A DNA stretch of 64,000 bases from Methanosarcina siciliae T4/M (GTDB lineage Archaea; Halobacteriota; Methanosarcinia; Methanosarcinales; Methanosarcinaceae), in assembly GCF_000970085.1 (NCBI RefSeq), contig NZ_CP009506.1:1984001-2048000 (forward strand), read 5' to 3'. The position numbers and the translations under genes are program-made. Positions 35,510 through 46,150 of the stretch are shown piece after piece. The notes below the pieces were generated by a model. The model saw only the letters and a list, made by a program, of their open reading frames with translations. It ran no database searches and was not told the origin of the DNA. Position 1 is the stretch's first letter. Every line of letters starts with the position of its first letter.

Positions 35510-38500
35510 ATGGCATTACTATGCAAAAAAAATAAGTTTCAATTTTTAACAATTGCATGTTTAATCATTCTTATTGCCAGTGGAACAGCAGCCTCTACAC
35601 CTGTTGGACTGGTTCCACCTTCTCCACCGGCATTTTCAACCCTATACGTTGGAGGGGGCAGCGGTAATTATACAACTATCCAGGCTGCGGTAGACAATGC
35701 AAGTCCTGGAGATACGATAATTGTCTATCCGGGAACGTATACGGAGGTTATAGATGTTGATGTAGCAAACCTCACCATTCGTTCCCTTTCCGGAAATCCC
35801 GACGATACGATTGTAAGAACGTTTTCCCCGAGCCACAACTTCAAAGTAATTGCCAATAACGTGACCATCAGTGGATTCAATATTACCGGGGAAGGATACT
35901 ATACGGGAGTTTTCATAACCGGGGTTTCAGGGGTTAATATAATCAATAACAAGTTTTCGGGGAACGACTGCGCTATTCAGATGGAGAGTTCCGGCGGATG
36001 CAACCTGATCAACAATACGGTTTCCGATTCTACCAGTTATGGCTTCTATCTCAGCTCTCCCAGCAACTGTCTTCTTGCCAACAACACAATTTCAAATACT
36101 GAGTATCAAGGCATCTATCTGTATTATTCAGGAAGCTGTGGCCTGACAGGCAACACGGTCTCGGATACTGGTTATGAAGGTATTTATCTCTCAAATTCTA
36201 GCAACTGTAATCTTGTCAACAACACAGTCTCAAACAGTGGTTATGATGGCATTTACCTGTATTATTCCGGCCGCTGTAATCTTACCGATAACATTGTTTC
36301 AGATAGTTATGACAATGGTATTACTCTGTATAGTTCGGAAAATTGCAATCTCTCCGGTAACACAATCTCAAACCCTTACGACGATGGCATCCTTCTTTAT
36401 TATGCAGGAAGTTCCATTCTGACAAACAATACCGTTTCAAACTCGGATTATGGCATATATATTGAAGATTCTGACGGAACTGTCATGAGGAATAACACTG
36501 TAAGTTCAGGAGAATACGGACTCGAACTCGATAATGTCAAAAACTGTACTCTTGAAGACAATATTATGTCCGGAAATCGGTACAACTTCGGATTCAGTGT
36601 TGACGACTATGACCATTCCAACAACACCGGGAACATAATTGACACCAGCAATCTTGTCGACGGAAAACCGATTTACTTCCTTGAAGGGGAGCCAGATCCA
36701 TCAATCGGAAGTAACGCAGGAGCAATCTATTGCATAAACTGCGGAAATGTTGAAATTAAGGATGTTGTGCTGCAGAACGTCACAAATGGGATTAGTCTGT
36801 ATAACACGAGTGCAAATCTGGCCAACAACACCATAAACAACACAAAAATCGGAATCGGACTTGCATACTTGCAGGATGTCAGCATCTCGGACAGCAAGGT
36901 TAAGAATTCCAATTACGGAATTGGATTACAGTATACTGAGAATGTAACTATTGTTGACAATAGTGTCAGGAACTCCACATGTGGCGTTTACATGAACAAT
37001 TCCGAAAGCTGTACGCTTAAGGGCAATTCTGTTCAGGATGCAACGGAAAGCTATGGACTTCTTTCTTCCAGAAACTCAGGACTTGTTCGCAGCGAGGAAA
37101 ACAACCTCCTGACGGGAACTACCCTCTTTACATCGGAACTCGTACAGGCTCGGAGAGTCTATGGCTTTGGGATCTACTCTAGATATTGCCGGGGAATCAG
37201 GCTCGCGAACAATGCCGTTGACCGGGCAGGCTACAAAGGCATTTATTTTGAAGACTGTCAGGGTGCCGTGATTGCGCATAATTCGGTAAACGATGTCGGC
37301 TACCATGGTATTCACCTGTACAATTCAAGCAGTGTAGAATTTATTGATAATACGGTCAGGAATGTGACATTTACTTATGATAGGTTTACATCTGCAAATT
37401 CCCCTCTCGTCAGTTCCTCCCTTGTAAGCGATAGTCAGAAATCAGGATTTGGAATCTTTTTTGATGAGATACGGGACTTCAGACTCGAAGGCAACTACGT
37501 TGAAGACTCTTCTCAGGTCGTGGGCATTTGTCTCTATGAACCGGTGAATGCCACCCTTAAAAGCAACACTCTCGAAAACTGTAAGATTGGACTTGCAGTC
37601 CTCGATGGCTACAACTGCAGTGTAAGTGATTGTTCCGTAACTAATTGTAGTTCCGGAGGAATCCTGATTCAAAATTACCAGGCAGGCGAGGGAGCCGAAT
37701 ATACGGTAACAGGCTGTACTGTAGATGGAAGTGCCTTCGGGCTTCTGGTAACGGGAAAAAGCATCCTTGCCGATAATACTTTAACCGGCAATTCTTACGG
37801 CCTGGTGATCTATGATATGAATAACAGCCTGATCTACGGCAACACAATTGTTGAAAATAGCCTTGCAGGACTTGCTATAGATCTGGATCAGACGGAAATT
37901 TTCTCACGCATCGGACTTGAAGGGAGCATGGAAAAACCCGAGAGTGGAAATAACACCATCTACAACAACTACTTAAGCAACGTAAACAACACCCTCATCT
38001 ACAGCGAGGCTAACAACAGCTGGAACACCAGCAAAACTTCAGGGGAAAGTATAGTTGGAGGCCCTTATCTCGGAGGTAACTACTGGGCAAACCCCAGCGG
38101 GACAGGCTTTTCCGAAAACTGCACGGACTCTGACAAAGACGGAATTGCCGATTCTTCCTATGAATTTGTAAACGGAACCTTTGACTATCTGCCCCTTACG
38201 GAAATTCCCTCCACGACAACAAAGCACAGAAGCTCTGCCAATTACATTCCCTCAAGTGGAAACAGTACCGGAGTCTCAGGTATTGACAGTGCCCAGAAAA
38301 GGGTTGTTGCGGGGTCCAAAACCAGCTTTAGCTTCAATAATCCTGTTTCCGGAATAATGGGGCTCAGTTTCACATCCCAGCTGTATTCCGGAAATGTTAT
38401 TGTTAGGATTGAACTGCTTGAAGCCGATAGGTACGAAAAAACTCCCGAAAGCGCAATCTATCAGATGATGAATATCCTGGTAGGAAACGAACGGTTCGAA

Positions 38501-38884
38501 AGTGAAAACAATATTAATGCAGCATCCGTTAACTTCAGGGTCTCAAAGAGCTGGGTCGAAGAAAACAATATCGATGTCTCAACCATAACGATAAACAGGT
38601 TCAATGAAGACGAATGGAATGCTCTTCCGACAGAAATGACTTCTGAAGACGAAGAATACTACTATTTCACGGCAGAAACCCCGGGTTTATCCCGCTATGC
38701 TATTACAGGAGAAGAGCTCGGGACTGTGGTGATCACTCCGACTGAAGAAGAAGAACCCGTGACAATTACCGGTGAGGAGCAAACAACTGACAGAGATAAG
38801 AAAGCACCAGGATTTGAAAGTGCCTTTGTGATTTTTGGGATCCTTGCTTCAGAATTTCTTGCAAAGAAGAGAATCATGAAATAA
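35510..38884 (+). CDS. NosD-like beta-helix surface protein, PGF-CTERM anchored
   Basis: 1124 aa. A signal peptide is followed by GNYTTIQAAVDNASPGDTI, the usual entry of right-handed beta-helix proteins. Dozens of ~22-residue turns (SNCNLVNNTVSNSGYDGIYL type) run to about residue 850. Next comes a PGF-pre-PGF-like domain (SFNNPVSGIMGLSFTSQ to LSRYAITGE) and a C-terminal APGFESAFVIFGILASEFLAKKR signal for archaeosortase processing. Probably a cell-wall protein binding or modifying polysaccharide. Confidence 0.9.
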   Translation: MALLCKKNKFQFLTIACLIILIASGTAASTPVGLVPPSPPAFSTLYVGGGSGNYTTIQAAVDNASPGDTIIVYPGTYTEVIDVDVANLTIRSLSGNPDDTIVRTFSPSHNFKVIANNVTISGFNITGEGYYTGVFITGVSGVNIINNKFSGNDCAIQMESSGGCNLINNTVSDSTSYGFYLSSPSNCLLANNTISNTEYQGIYLYYSGSCGLTGNTVSDTGYEGIYLSNSSNCNLVNNTVSNSGYDGIYLYYSGRCNLTDNIVSDSYDNGITLYSSENCNLSGNTISNPYDDGILLYYAGSSILTNNTVSNSDYGIYIEDSDGTVMRNNTVSSGEYGLELDNVKNCTLEDNIMSGNRYNFGFSVDDYDHSNNTGNIIDTSNLVDGKPIYFLEGEPDPSIGSNAGAIYCINCGNVEIKDVVLQNVTNGISLYNTSANLANNTINNTKIGIGLAYLQDVSISDSKVKNSNYGIGLQYTENVTIVDNSVRNSTCGVYMNNSESCTLKGNSVQDATESYGLLSSRNSGLVRSEENNLLTGTTLFTSELVQARRVYGFGIYSRYCRGIRLANNAVDRAGYKGIYFEDCQGAVIAHNSVNDVGYHGIHLYNSSSVEFIDNTVRNVTFTYDRFTSANSPLVSSSLVSDSQKSGFGIFFDEIRDFRLEGNYVEDSSQVVGICLYEPVNATLKSNTLENCKIGLAVLDGYNCSVSDCSVTNCSSGGILIQNYQAGEGAEYTVTGCTVDGSAFGLLVTGKSILADNTLTGNSYGLVIYDMNNSLIYGNTIVENSLAGLAIDLDQTEIFSRIGLEGSMEKPESGNNTIYNNYLSNVNNTLIYSEANNSWNTSKTSGESIVGGPYLGGNYWANPSGTGFSENCTDSDKDGIADSSYEFVNGTFDYLPLTEIPSTTTKHRSSANYIPSSGNSTGVSGIDSAQKRVVAGSKTSFSFNNPVSGIMGLSFTSQLYSGNVIVRIELLEADRYEKTPESAIYQMMNILVGNERFESENNINAASVNFRVSKSWVEENNIDVSTITINRFNEDEWNALPTEMTSEDEEYYYFTAETPGLSRYAITGEELGTVVITPTEEEEPVTITGEEQTTDRDKKAPGFESAFVIFGILASEFLAKKRIMK

Positions 38885-39306
38885 GCACTCTGAAACATAA
38901 CGAGATTAACAATTTGGAAAAGCAGGGAAGCACTTTACATTCCCTTCTTTTTTTCATTAATTTACGTACACTTTTTTCACTTTTTAACTGCTTTGTTTAG
39001 TAGTTGTCTTTTTTATCCAGGCAAGCCATTTTTTGGTCGTTTAAAATTTTTTAGTCGTTTTAGTGTATTAAAGATAAGAAATTTTTAAATTTTGAACCCC
39101 TACCCATATGACAGTTTTTTAAGTTTGATCAGCCTTACACATTCATGCTCATATATTAGCAAACAGGAGTTTGTATACTTAATTTATTTATGCAATAAAT
39201 GCAGATGTAATGTGGAATCTTTAAGAATTTAGTACATGTTTTACCTGAAATAGAATTAAACTTAGGTTTCAAAAGAAATAATTCATGTGAGAGGTGACAT
39301 TAATAA
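38885..39306. other. Intergenic region
   Basis: No gene. AT-rich; GAGAGGTGAC lies before the next ATG. Confidence 0.45.
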
Positions 39307-41532
39307 ATGAACATATTTGCTAAAAAATGTTATTTGCGATTATTTACGATTACTATTTTTATAGCTCTTGTTTTGAATGGAATAATAGCCATCGGATCGG
39401 CAGCTCCCACGCTAATATATCCATCTGCTGATGAATATGTAACCCTGGATGCCAGCAACTCATTAACTTTTAATTGGACACAAGTTGATGGTGCCACAAA
39501 TTACCATCTTGAAGTGTCCAGGTATCCTGACTTCCATACATTAACGAGGGATAGGACAACCACGAATACTTACTATTATGTGGCTGTAGAACAGAATGCT
39601 ACATATTATTGGAGAGTGAGTGCATACGTGAACGGGGATTGGGAAAACCCCAGTAACTACGGCGTATTCTACACATTTGAGGAACCAGAACCGCCAGCTC
39701 CCACGCTAATATATCCATCTGCTGATGAATATGTAACCCTGGATGCCAGCAACTCATTAACTTTTAATTGGACACAAGTTGATGGTGCCACAAATTACCA
39801 TCTTGAAGTGTCCAGGTATCCTGACTTCCATACATTAACGAGGGATAGGACAACCACGAATACTTACTATTATGTGGCTGTAGAACAGAATGCCACCTAT
39901 TATTGGAGAGTGAGTGCATACGTGAACGGGGACTGGGAAAACCCCAGTAACTACGGCGTATTCTACACTTTTGAGGAACCAGAACCGCCAGCTTCCACGT
40001 TAATATATCCATCTGCTGATGAATATGTAACCCTGGATGCCAGCAACTCATTAACTTTTAATTGGACACAAGTTGATGGTGCCACAAATTACCATCTTGA
40101 AGTGTCCAGGTATCCTGACTTCCATACATTAACGAGGGATAGGACAACCACGAATACTTACTATTATGTGGCTGTAGAACAGAATGCCACCTATTATTGG
40201 AGAGTGAGTGCATACGTGAACGGGGACTGGGAAAACCCCAGTAATTACAGCGTATTCTACACATTTGAGGAACCAGGGACAGGAAACTTAACTTATTTGA
40301 CAATTGGACCGTCCGGATGTAACTATACAGTTGACGGTGATGATGATCAGGTGCAGATAAATCAAGCACTCGCTGCAGTAGATGCACTGGGCGGTGGAGT
40401 AGTCGAACTCGTAGGTCCTTTTACTTATGATATTACGGGAACTATTCTCATTGGAGATGATACTACACTGATTAGTACGACGGGCGCAGTCATTAGGTTG
40501 AATGATGATTGCATGTGGAACTCCATGGTGCCTGTGATTGGTCAGTTGGATAGTACTTATACGGCAACCCATGACGTAGAGATCTGTGGCCTGGAATTCG
40601 ATTGTAATGAAGCAAACCTTACACACCTTGGAACTTACGACAGCAATAACCTAGAAAGAAAATGGGGTAAGGGTTTCTACAATACAATCTATATCAGAGG
40701 AGGGACTTCAGAAGCAAACTTTGCATACAACATCTCAATCCATGATAACCACTTCTATGATGGCATGGGAGATTCGGCAAGAATTTTCAATGCAAAAAAC
40801 TTCACATACTATGCAAACGAAGCGGAGAATATGCAGCATGCTACCGTCTACTGTGCTCAGGTCTTAGGAGCAGACATCTATGATAATGAGATCGAGCATA
40901 TTACCAATGCAGGTATAAGGTTCGACAACTCAGAAGATGCAATCATCCACGACAACATCCTAAGAGACTACACAGGCACAACCAGTGCACCCAAGTATGG
41001 TAGTGAAGGTATTCAGATCGGTAATCAGGATGCCATCAGCCGACTGACCAACAATATCACCATCTACGACAACGATATCCAAGGCGGACTTGATGCTATC
41101 CAGCTGATGGATGCATTAGGCACAGCTGGAACAACTGCCCAGACAGTCCTCATCTACAACAACACAATCCACAATAGTGGGATATGTACCTGGGCAAAGT
41201 ACAATGGTGCTATCTCAGTCTGGAATTGGGGCAATGGATTAACCATCTACCACAACCAGATCAACGACTCCTACGGAGCAGGTATCCTGGTCTACAACGC
41301 TTACTCAGGTTGTACAATGGACGTGTACGAGAACAACATAGTAGGCGTCTACGACACACTTGCTACCAACCCAACATACCAGTTAGGTGTTACCGGGTAT
41401 GGTATTCTCAACTACATAGGATCTGCCTACATGGATGTAAATGCCACCAGTAACTACATAACAGGATGTAGCACAGGAGCATACTACGGAGTGACTCCAA
41501 CTTCCACGGCATCCGAACCTAATGTCTGGTAA
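39307..41532 (+). CDS. Disaggregatase-related surface protein, C-terminus cut by a frameshift
   Basis: 741 aa. Signal peptide, three near-identical 98-residue fibronectin-III-like units (PTLIYPSADEYVTLDASNS ... YYWRVSAYVNGDW), then a beta-helix domain (ITIYDNDIQGG, TVLIYNNTIHNSG) of the Methanosarcina disaggregatase-related type. Such proteins act on the methanochondroitin matrix or shape aggregation. It ends at SEPNVW; a PKD domain continues at once in another frame, so the gene looks frameshifted. Confidence 0.82.
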   Translation: MNIFAKKCYLRLFTITIFIALVLNGIIAIGSAAPTLIYPSADEYVTLDASNSLTFNWTQVDGATNYHLEVSRYPDFHTLTRDRTTTNTYYYVAVEQNATYYWRVSAYVNGDWENPSNYGVFYTFEEPEPPAPTLIYPSADEYVTLDASNSLTFNWTQVDGATNYHLEVSRYPDFHTLTRDRTTTNTYYYVAVEQNATYYWRVSAYVNGDWENPSNYGVFYTFEEPEPPASTLIYPSADEYVTLDASNSLTFNWTQVDGATNYHLEVSRYPDFHTLTRDRTTTNTYYYVAVEQNATYYWRVSAYVNGDWENPSNYSVFYTFEEPGTGNLTYLTIGPSGCNYTVDGDDDQVQINQALAAVDALGGGVVELVGPFTYDITGTILIGDDTTLISTTGAVIRLNDDCMWNSMVPVIGQLDSTYTATHDVEICGLEFDCNEANLTHLGTYDSNNLERKWGKGFYNTIYIRGGTSEANFAYNISIHDNHFYDGMGDSARIFNAKNFTYYANEAENMQHATVYCAQVLGADIYDNEIEHITNAGIRFDNSEDAIIHDNILRDYTGTTSAPKYGSEGIQIGNQDAISRLTNNITIYDNDIQGGLDAIQLMDALGTAGTTAQTVLIYNNTIHNSGICTWAKYNGAISVWNWGNGLTIYHNQINDSYGAGILVYNAYSGCTMDVYENNIVGVYDTLATNPTYQLGVTGYGILNYIGSAYMDVNATSNYITGCSTGAYYGVTPTSTASEPNVW
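39401..40282 (+). repeat. Three near-identical 294-bp tandem repeats
   Basis: Units start at 39401, 39695 and 39989 (CAGCTCCCAC or CAGCTTCCAC), an exact 294-bp period (98 codons). Only a handful of bases differ, implying recent amplification or gene conversion. Copy number may vary between strains. Confidence 0.92.
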
Positions 41533-41794
41533 GAGGAAGAATGAAGGTACTGATAAGGCATACTTCACCTTTGATGTTACCTCAGGAGCGGCACCTTTAA
41601 CAGTCAACTTTACAGATGCGTCAACTAATTCCACTGTCTATGAGTGGACTATAGTGAGAGAAGGTGCCGACTTTACAGGAGTCTCCTATGAACAGAACCC
41701 CACCTATAGATTCGGTGAATCAGGTAACTATACAGTCACACTTGATACAGACACCGACTCTTATAATATAACTATAACAGTAACCGGGCCATAA
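41522..41794 (+). pseudogene. PKD domain, out-of-frame continuation of the preceding gene
   Basis: The frame encodes KAYFTFDVTSGAAPLTVNFTD, NSTVYEWTIV and YRFGESGNYTVTLDT, a complete PKD domain. It has no signal peptide and its start overlaps the preceding stop, so it was probably one protein with the gene at 39307. Confidence 0.75.
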
Positions 41795-42039
41795 GAAGAA
41801 AAGTTCAATGTATTATCATCGAGGATGATGAGCTGGTTATCCGTATAGGCGGATTTACTTTATCTGAACTTTCGATCCTTGATGGCTTATTCTGATCATC
41901 CCATTCTCGATAGGTTGAATAGGTGATTAAATTTGGGAGCAATAACTTCTTTGCTCTCTTCTCTTTTTTTAAGCTTTTATCTAACAGTTCTAATTCTAGT
42001 TTTACCGAAACTATTGTCTAGACAGCAACTGTTGAGTAG

Positions 42040-42345
42040 GAGCTTACCTGGGAGGCAACTATTGGGCAAACCCCAAAGGGAAAGGCTTTTCCGAAAACCT
42101 TACGGATGCCTATAAGGACGGAATTGCAGACTCTTCATATGAAATCAAAAATGGGACCTTTGATTATTTGCCCCTACAATTGTCCCCACTTCCACAACCA
42201 AACATAACAGCTCTATCAGCTACTTTCCATCGAGTGTAAGTTCCGAAGTCACAGGTATTGACACTGCCCAGAAAAGGGTTGCTACAGGAAGCCAGGCTAC
42301 CTTCGGATTCAATAATCCTGTTTTCTGGATACTGGGCCTGATTAA
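42040..42345 (+). pseudogene. Relic of a beta-helix/PGF-pre-PGF gene
   Basis: The DNA matches 38056-38360 of the NosD-like gene (GGNYWANPKGKGFSEN, DGIADSSYE, AQKRVATGS on translation) with frameshifts, and breaks off inside the PGF-pre-PGF domain. A decayed paralogue. Confidence 0.75.
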
Positions 42346-42689
42346 TCGGCTATTTACTAAGAATATCCGAAAGCGATCCTTTTGTTTTACGATATCACAG
42401 ACGTGTTTATTGAAAACTGCTACTTCATACCAGTTTTGTCGCTGGTTCTTTTTCCGTCTTTAGATCTGTTTATATTCTTCATACAACTATTTTATGAAGA
42501 GATTCCTATTTGTGGAGTCAGCTAGACTTGATAAATTAACGTATTTTTCTAAGCTTTTATATAATTTAATGTGAAAGTAACATACAGTTGAATCAAATTC
42601 ACAATTGAATCCCTGTTCAATTAAACCAAATTCCTGAAAAAAGGATGTAAACTTTTGAATTCCCTAACGATTTTTTATTGTGATCCCCC
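42346..42689. other. Leader region of the symporter gene
   Basis: No gene. TTTATATAATTTAA near 42557 is a plausible TATA box. Confidence 0.45.
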
Positions 42690-44249
42690 ATGAAAGATAA
42701 GAACAACCGTTATATTCCGAACCCGAGGGAATTCGCTCAGGAAATTGCAGAGGAGACCCGGATGCTTCGCCATGAAATCACTGGCGGAATAATGAGCATT
42801 TATTACCCTCTGGATTTCAGGCGCAACAATTCCCTGAAAAATCTGAGTAACCAGCTCCGTGATTTGCTTGAGAAGAAACTCTGGCTAAAGATTCTCATAG
42901 GCATGGGACTCGGCATCTTTCTGGGACTATTTCTCGGACCTTTTGGAGGGTACGTCGATCCCGCTTATGCGGAGGTCATAAGTGAATGGATTGCCATTCC
43001 GGGCTATATTTTCCTCGGGCTTCTGAAAATGATTGTGGTCCCTCTCGTTTTTGCCTCCATTATCCTTGGGGTGGCTTCAAGCCAGAGCATGAGCGCCCTA
43101 AAAAAGACGGGGGTTTCAACAGCTATTTATTTCGTAATTACAACTGCAATCGCAGCTGCTATCGGGCTTGGAATGGCGCTTTACATCCATCCCGGGCAGT
43201 TTATAAGCGGGGACCTTATTGAGAGTGCAGTGGGAAGTGATGTTCAGGTAGATACATCTGCTTTGAATTTCGATACTTCGATTCTGACCCTCCCCGCATC
43301 GCTTATCGGGGGGCTTCTCCCTTCGAATCCCCTCGGAGCTCTGGCTAGTGGGGAAATGCTGCAGGTTGTGATCGTTGCAATAATCATAGGTATTGCTCTT
43401 GTGTCTCTGAATAAGGAACAGTCAGCTCCGATGATCGGTGTACTCAACTCCGTGCAGGCTGTCTGTATGACTGTGGTCAGATGGAGCATGAGTCTTGCCC
43501 CTATCGCAGTTTTCGGGCTTCTCACCAAGTTTACTATCAAACTGGGAATAGAAGCCCTGCTCGGAATGATGGTATATGTGGGCACCGTACTTGCAAGCCT
43601 GCTGCTCCTCATGTGCCTGAACCTCCTTATTGTCACCGTTGTTGCAAGGTATAATCCCTTTAAGTTCCTTAAAGCCGTAAGAGATGTTATGCTCCTTGCT
43701 TTTTCCACGTCCAGTTCGGCTGCAGTTATGCCCTTTTCTATCAAGACCGCAGAAGAAAAGTTAGGGGTAAAACCTTCGATCTCACAGTTCGTAGTCCCTC
43801 TTGGAGCCACGGTAAATATGAACGGGACTGCGCTTTATCAGGGCGTAGCTACGGTCTTTCTGGCTGAAGTCTTCGGGATAGAGCTAGGGCCTTTCCAGCT
43901 CCTTGTAGTAATGGTTATGGCTGTTGCAGCATCCATTGGTACACCTTCGATTCCGGGGGTGGGAATTGTTGTCCTTGCCCTGATTCTCAACAGCGTAGGG
44001 ATTCCTACAAGTGGGATAGCCCTCATAATGGGAGTTGACAGAATACTTGATATGAGCAGGACCGCGGTGAATGTAGCAGGCGACCTTGTGGCATGCAAAG
44101 TTATGAATCGTCTGGATGGAGGAAAAAAAGCTGAACAAAAGGCCAGTGAAATAGCTGAGGTAAAAGTTGAGAAAGTCTCGGAAGAAAAAATAGAGGATAA
44201 AGCTAGGGCAAATAAAGATATTACAGCATCTGAAAGTTCAAAGGCTTAA
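42690..44249 (+). CDS. Dicarboxylate/amino acid:cation symporter (DAACS family)
   Basis: 519 aa, with an extra polar N-terminal ~65 residues and a charged C-terminal tail beyond the usual ~420-residue core. About eight membrane helices and two re-entrant loops. Key family motifs are present: STSSSAAVMP (hairpin 1), NMNGTALYQG (helix 7), PSIPGVGIVV (hairpin 2) and DRILDMSRTAVNVAGD (helix 8, substrate Asp/Arg). It should import glutamate, aspartate or C4-dicarboxylates with Na+ or H+. Confidence 0.9.
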   Translation: MKDKNNRYIPNPREFAQEIAEETRMLRHEITGGIMSIYYPLDFRRNNSLKNLSNQLRDLLEKKLWLKILIGMGLGIFLGLFLGPFGGYVDPAYAEVISEWIAIPGYIFLGLLKMIVVPLVFASIILGVASSQSMSALKKTGVSTAIYFVITTAIAAAIGLGMALYIHPGQFISGDLIESAVGSDVQVDTSALNFDTSILTLPASLIGGLLPSNPLGALASGEMLQVVIVAIIIGIALVSLNKEQSAPMIGVLNSVQAVCMTVVRWSMSLAPIAVFGLLTKFTIKLGIEALLGMMVYVGTVLASLLLLMCLNLLIVTVVARYNPFKFLKAVRDVMLLAFSTSSSAAVMPFSIKTAEEKLGVKPSISQFVVPLGATVNMNGTALYQGVATVFLAEVFGIELGPFQLLVVMVMAVAASIGTPSIPGVGIVVLALILNSVGIPTSGIALIMGVDRILDMSRTAVNVAGDLVACKVMNRLDGGKKAEQKASEIAEVKVEKVSEEKIEDKARANKDITASESSKA

Positions 44250-44377
44250 CTTCTCAAAAAATCCTTTTTTCTAACTTCATCTTAAGCTTTTTCTGCCCTG
44301 AATACCCTGGAAAATAATTTCAGGGTTTTTTAACAGGGCTTTAAAGTGGATTTAAAGGCTCTGAGGCTTCAACAGCT

Positions 44378-46150
44378 TCAGAGGGCCTTAACTCCTCTTT
44401 TTTCCACATACATTTCAATTGCTTTTTTAACCCTTTCTTCTTCGAGCTTTCCTGTAGTGGAGGCTGTCTCAAAAAATCTTTTCGGAAGAGTAAGATTTTC
44501 GTACCTGAACCCGAATTTTTTCTTTAATTCGTACTTTTTCCTGAAGATGTCCATTCCAAGTTCTTTGAGTTCTTCTTCGGTCCTTTCTATCCCTATACAT
44601 TTCAGGGCCTGAACCATGTTTTCGTATGTATAGACATTTCTGGCAAAGAGACAGGCAACCATGCAGTTCAGGATGCTGCGGCGGTCTTCTTCATCGATAA
44701 TGTAGTCAACAATTTTTTCATCCGTTGTCGGCTGGTTGAACGCTTTCTGGTCTGCGGAATAACCTGCGCTATCCAGGTGGGAGTGTCGGGCTCCAACCGA
44801 AAGCCCGAGCATGTTTCCAAGCCCTGTGTGGTAGCCGGGAATCTCGAGACCCCCCAGGCGGATAGCAAAATCTTCTCCCCCGTATTTTTTGGAGGCATAA
44901 TCCACTCCTTTTCCAAGGTCTGCATAAAATTCGTTAGGGGCCTGGACTACAAGCTCTATTGCCCTGAGGTATGTTGCTTTGTCACCCCAGGAAAATTTGA
45001 GTCCCAGGGTCTCGTTGGTGGAAATCTTCCCGCGCTGCTGCATCTCCGTAACCCAGGCAAGTATGACTCCCATGCTGATTATATCCACCCCGGTTTTTTC
45101 ACAGGCATCGATCAACTCGAGCACGGCCTCGGGGTCAGTAACGCCAAGATTAGAACCAAGAGCGTAGATTAATTCAAAGTCGTAGGAAATGTTGAGGGTT
45201 TCATATTCGTGAGCTTGTGAGAACTGACGCTTCAACATGGCTACATGGACGCAGCCTATGGGACATCCGGCGCACGAAACCCTGCGGATCAGGTACTTTT
45301 CTGCAAAGTTCTCTCCCGAGATGCCTTCTACCCCTTCGATTGAGGTTGCCTGCAGGTTTCGTGTTGGGAGTCCTTTGAGTTCGTTTAAGACCAGGATATT
45401 TTCGCTTGTGCCAAGGTTATGGTATTTTTCCATCAGCCCGGTTTTTACAATCGTTTCGTAAAGGTTTCCGTACATTTTTTTGTATGCATTGTGGTCTGGG
45501 CTTTTAAGTTCCTGGTGTCCTGCAACAAGAAGAGCCTTGAGTTTCTTTGCCCCGAAAACTGTCCCGAGCCCCAGGCGCCCGAAGTGCCTGTAGGTATCCA
45601 CGTTTACACTTGCATACGTGACTCCTTTCTCCCCTGCAGGCCCGATCCTGATAATGCTGCGCCTTCCTGCACCGGGCTCTACCCTGCGGAGGATCTGCCC
45701 CACATCAATTGCAGAAGAGAGGCTCCATATGGAAGATGCGTCCCTAAATGCAACCTTGTCATCGTGTACCGTCACATACACAGGATACCTGGAAGAACCT
45801 TTGATAACAATTGTTTCAAATCCTGCATAACGCAGGGACATTGCAAGGTGCCCTCCCGCATAAGACTCTCCTAGTTCTCCGTTAAGGGGAGAACGGAACA
45901 GTGCAACTGTTTTGGTACAGGTGGGATACACGCCTGAGAGGGGACCGGTGCTGAGGATTACCGGCATTTCGGGGTCAAGAGGTTCTGTACCTTCTTTATA
46001 TTCTTCGAGCATGAGGTTTGTGGCAACTCCTATGCCTCCGAGGTATTTTTCATAGAGGTCCGGTCTTTCCTCAATGTGATAAGTCTGATTGGTCAGGTCG
46101 ATGTATAGTACGTTTTTAAGACCCGGAATAGCGTACTGTTCTGTTGTCAT
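44378..46150 (-). CDS. Tungsten aldehyde:ferredoxin oxidoreductase family enzyme
   Basis: 590 aa. The N-terminal pterin-binding domain has YLGGIGVATNLM and GPLSGVYPTCTK. CAGCPIGC near residue 305 with the distal Cys in CMVACLF holds the [4Fe-4S] cluster. Length and order fit AOR-family enzymes that oxidise aldehydes with ferredoxin. The start overlaps the stop of the polyferredoxin gene by four bases (ATGA), so the latter is its likely electron partner. The physiological aldehyde is unknown. Confidence 0.9.
   Translation of the reverse strand: MTTEQYAIPGLKNVLYIDLTNQTYHIEERPDLYEKYLGGIGVATNLMLEEYKEGTEPLDPEMPVILSTGPLSGVYPTCTKTVALFRSPLNGELGESYAGGHLAMSLRYAGFETIVIKGSSRYPVYVTVHDDKVAFRDASSIWSLSSAIDVGQILRRVEPGAGRRSIIRIGPAGEKGVTYASVNVDTYRHFGRLGLGTVFGAKKLKALLVAGHQELKSPDHNAYKKMYGNLYETIVKTGLMEKYHNLGTSENILVLNELKGLPTRNLQATSIEGVEGISGENFAEKYLIRRVSCAGCPIGCVHVAMLKRQFSQAHEYETLNISYDFELIYALGSNLGVTDPEAVLELIDACEKTGVDIISMGVILAWVTEMQQRGKISTNETLGLKFSWGDKATYLRAIELVVQAPNEFYADLGKGVDYASKKYGGEDFAIRLGGLEIPGYHTGLGNMLGLSVGARHSHLDSAGYSADQKAFNQPTTDEKIVDYIIDEEDRRSILNCMVACLFARNVYTYENMVQALKCIGIERTEEELKELGMDIFRKKYELKKKFGFRYENLTLPKRFFETASTTGKLEEERVKKAIEMYVEKRGVKAL

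Noticed and set aside
39764..40387. Minus-strand ORFs with repeats opposite the disaggregatase-related gene
   Set aside because: They mirror the 294-bp tandem repeats of the real plus-strand gene.
43244..43810. Long minus-strand ORF inside the symporter gene
   Set aside because: Antisense shadow; the plus strand has all DAACS motifs.
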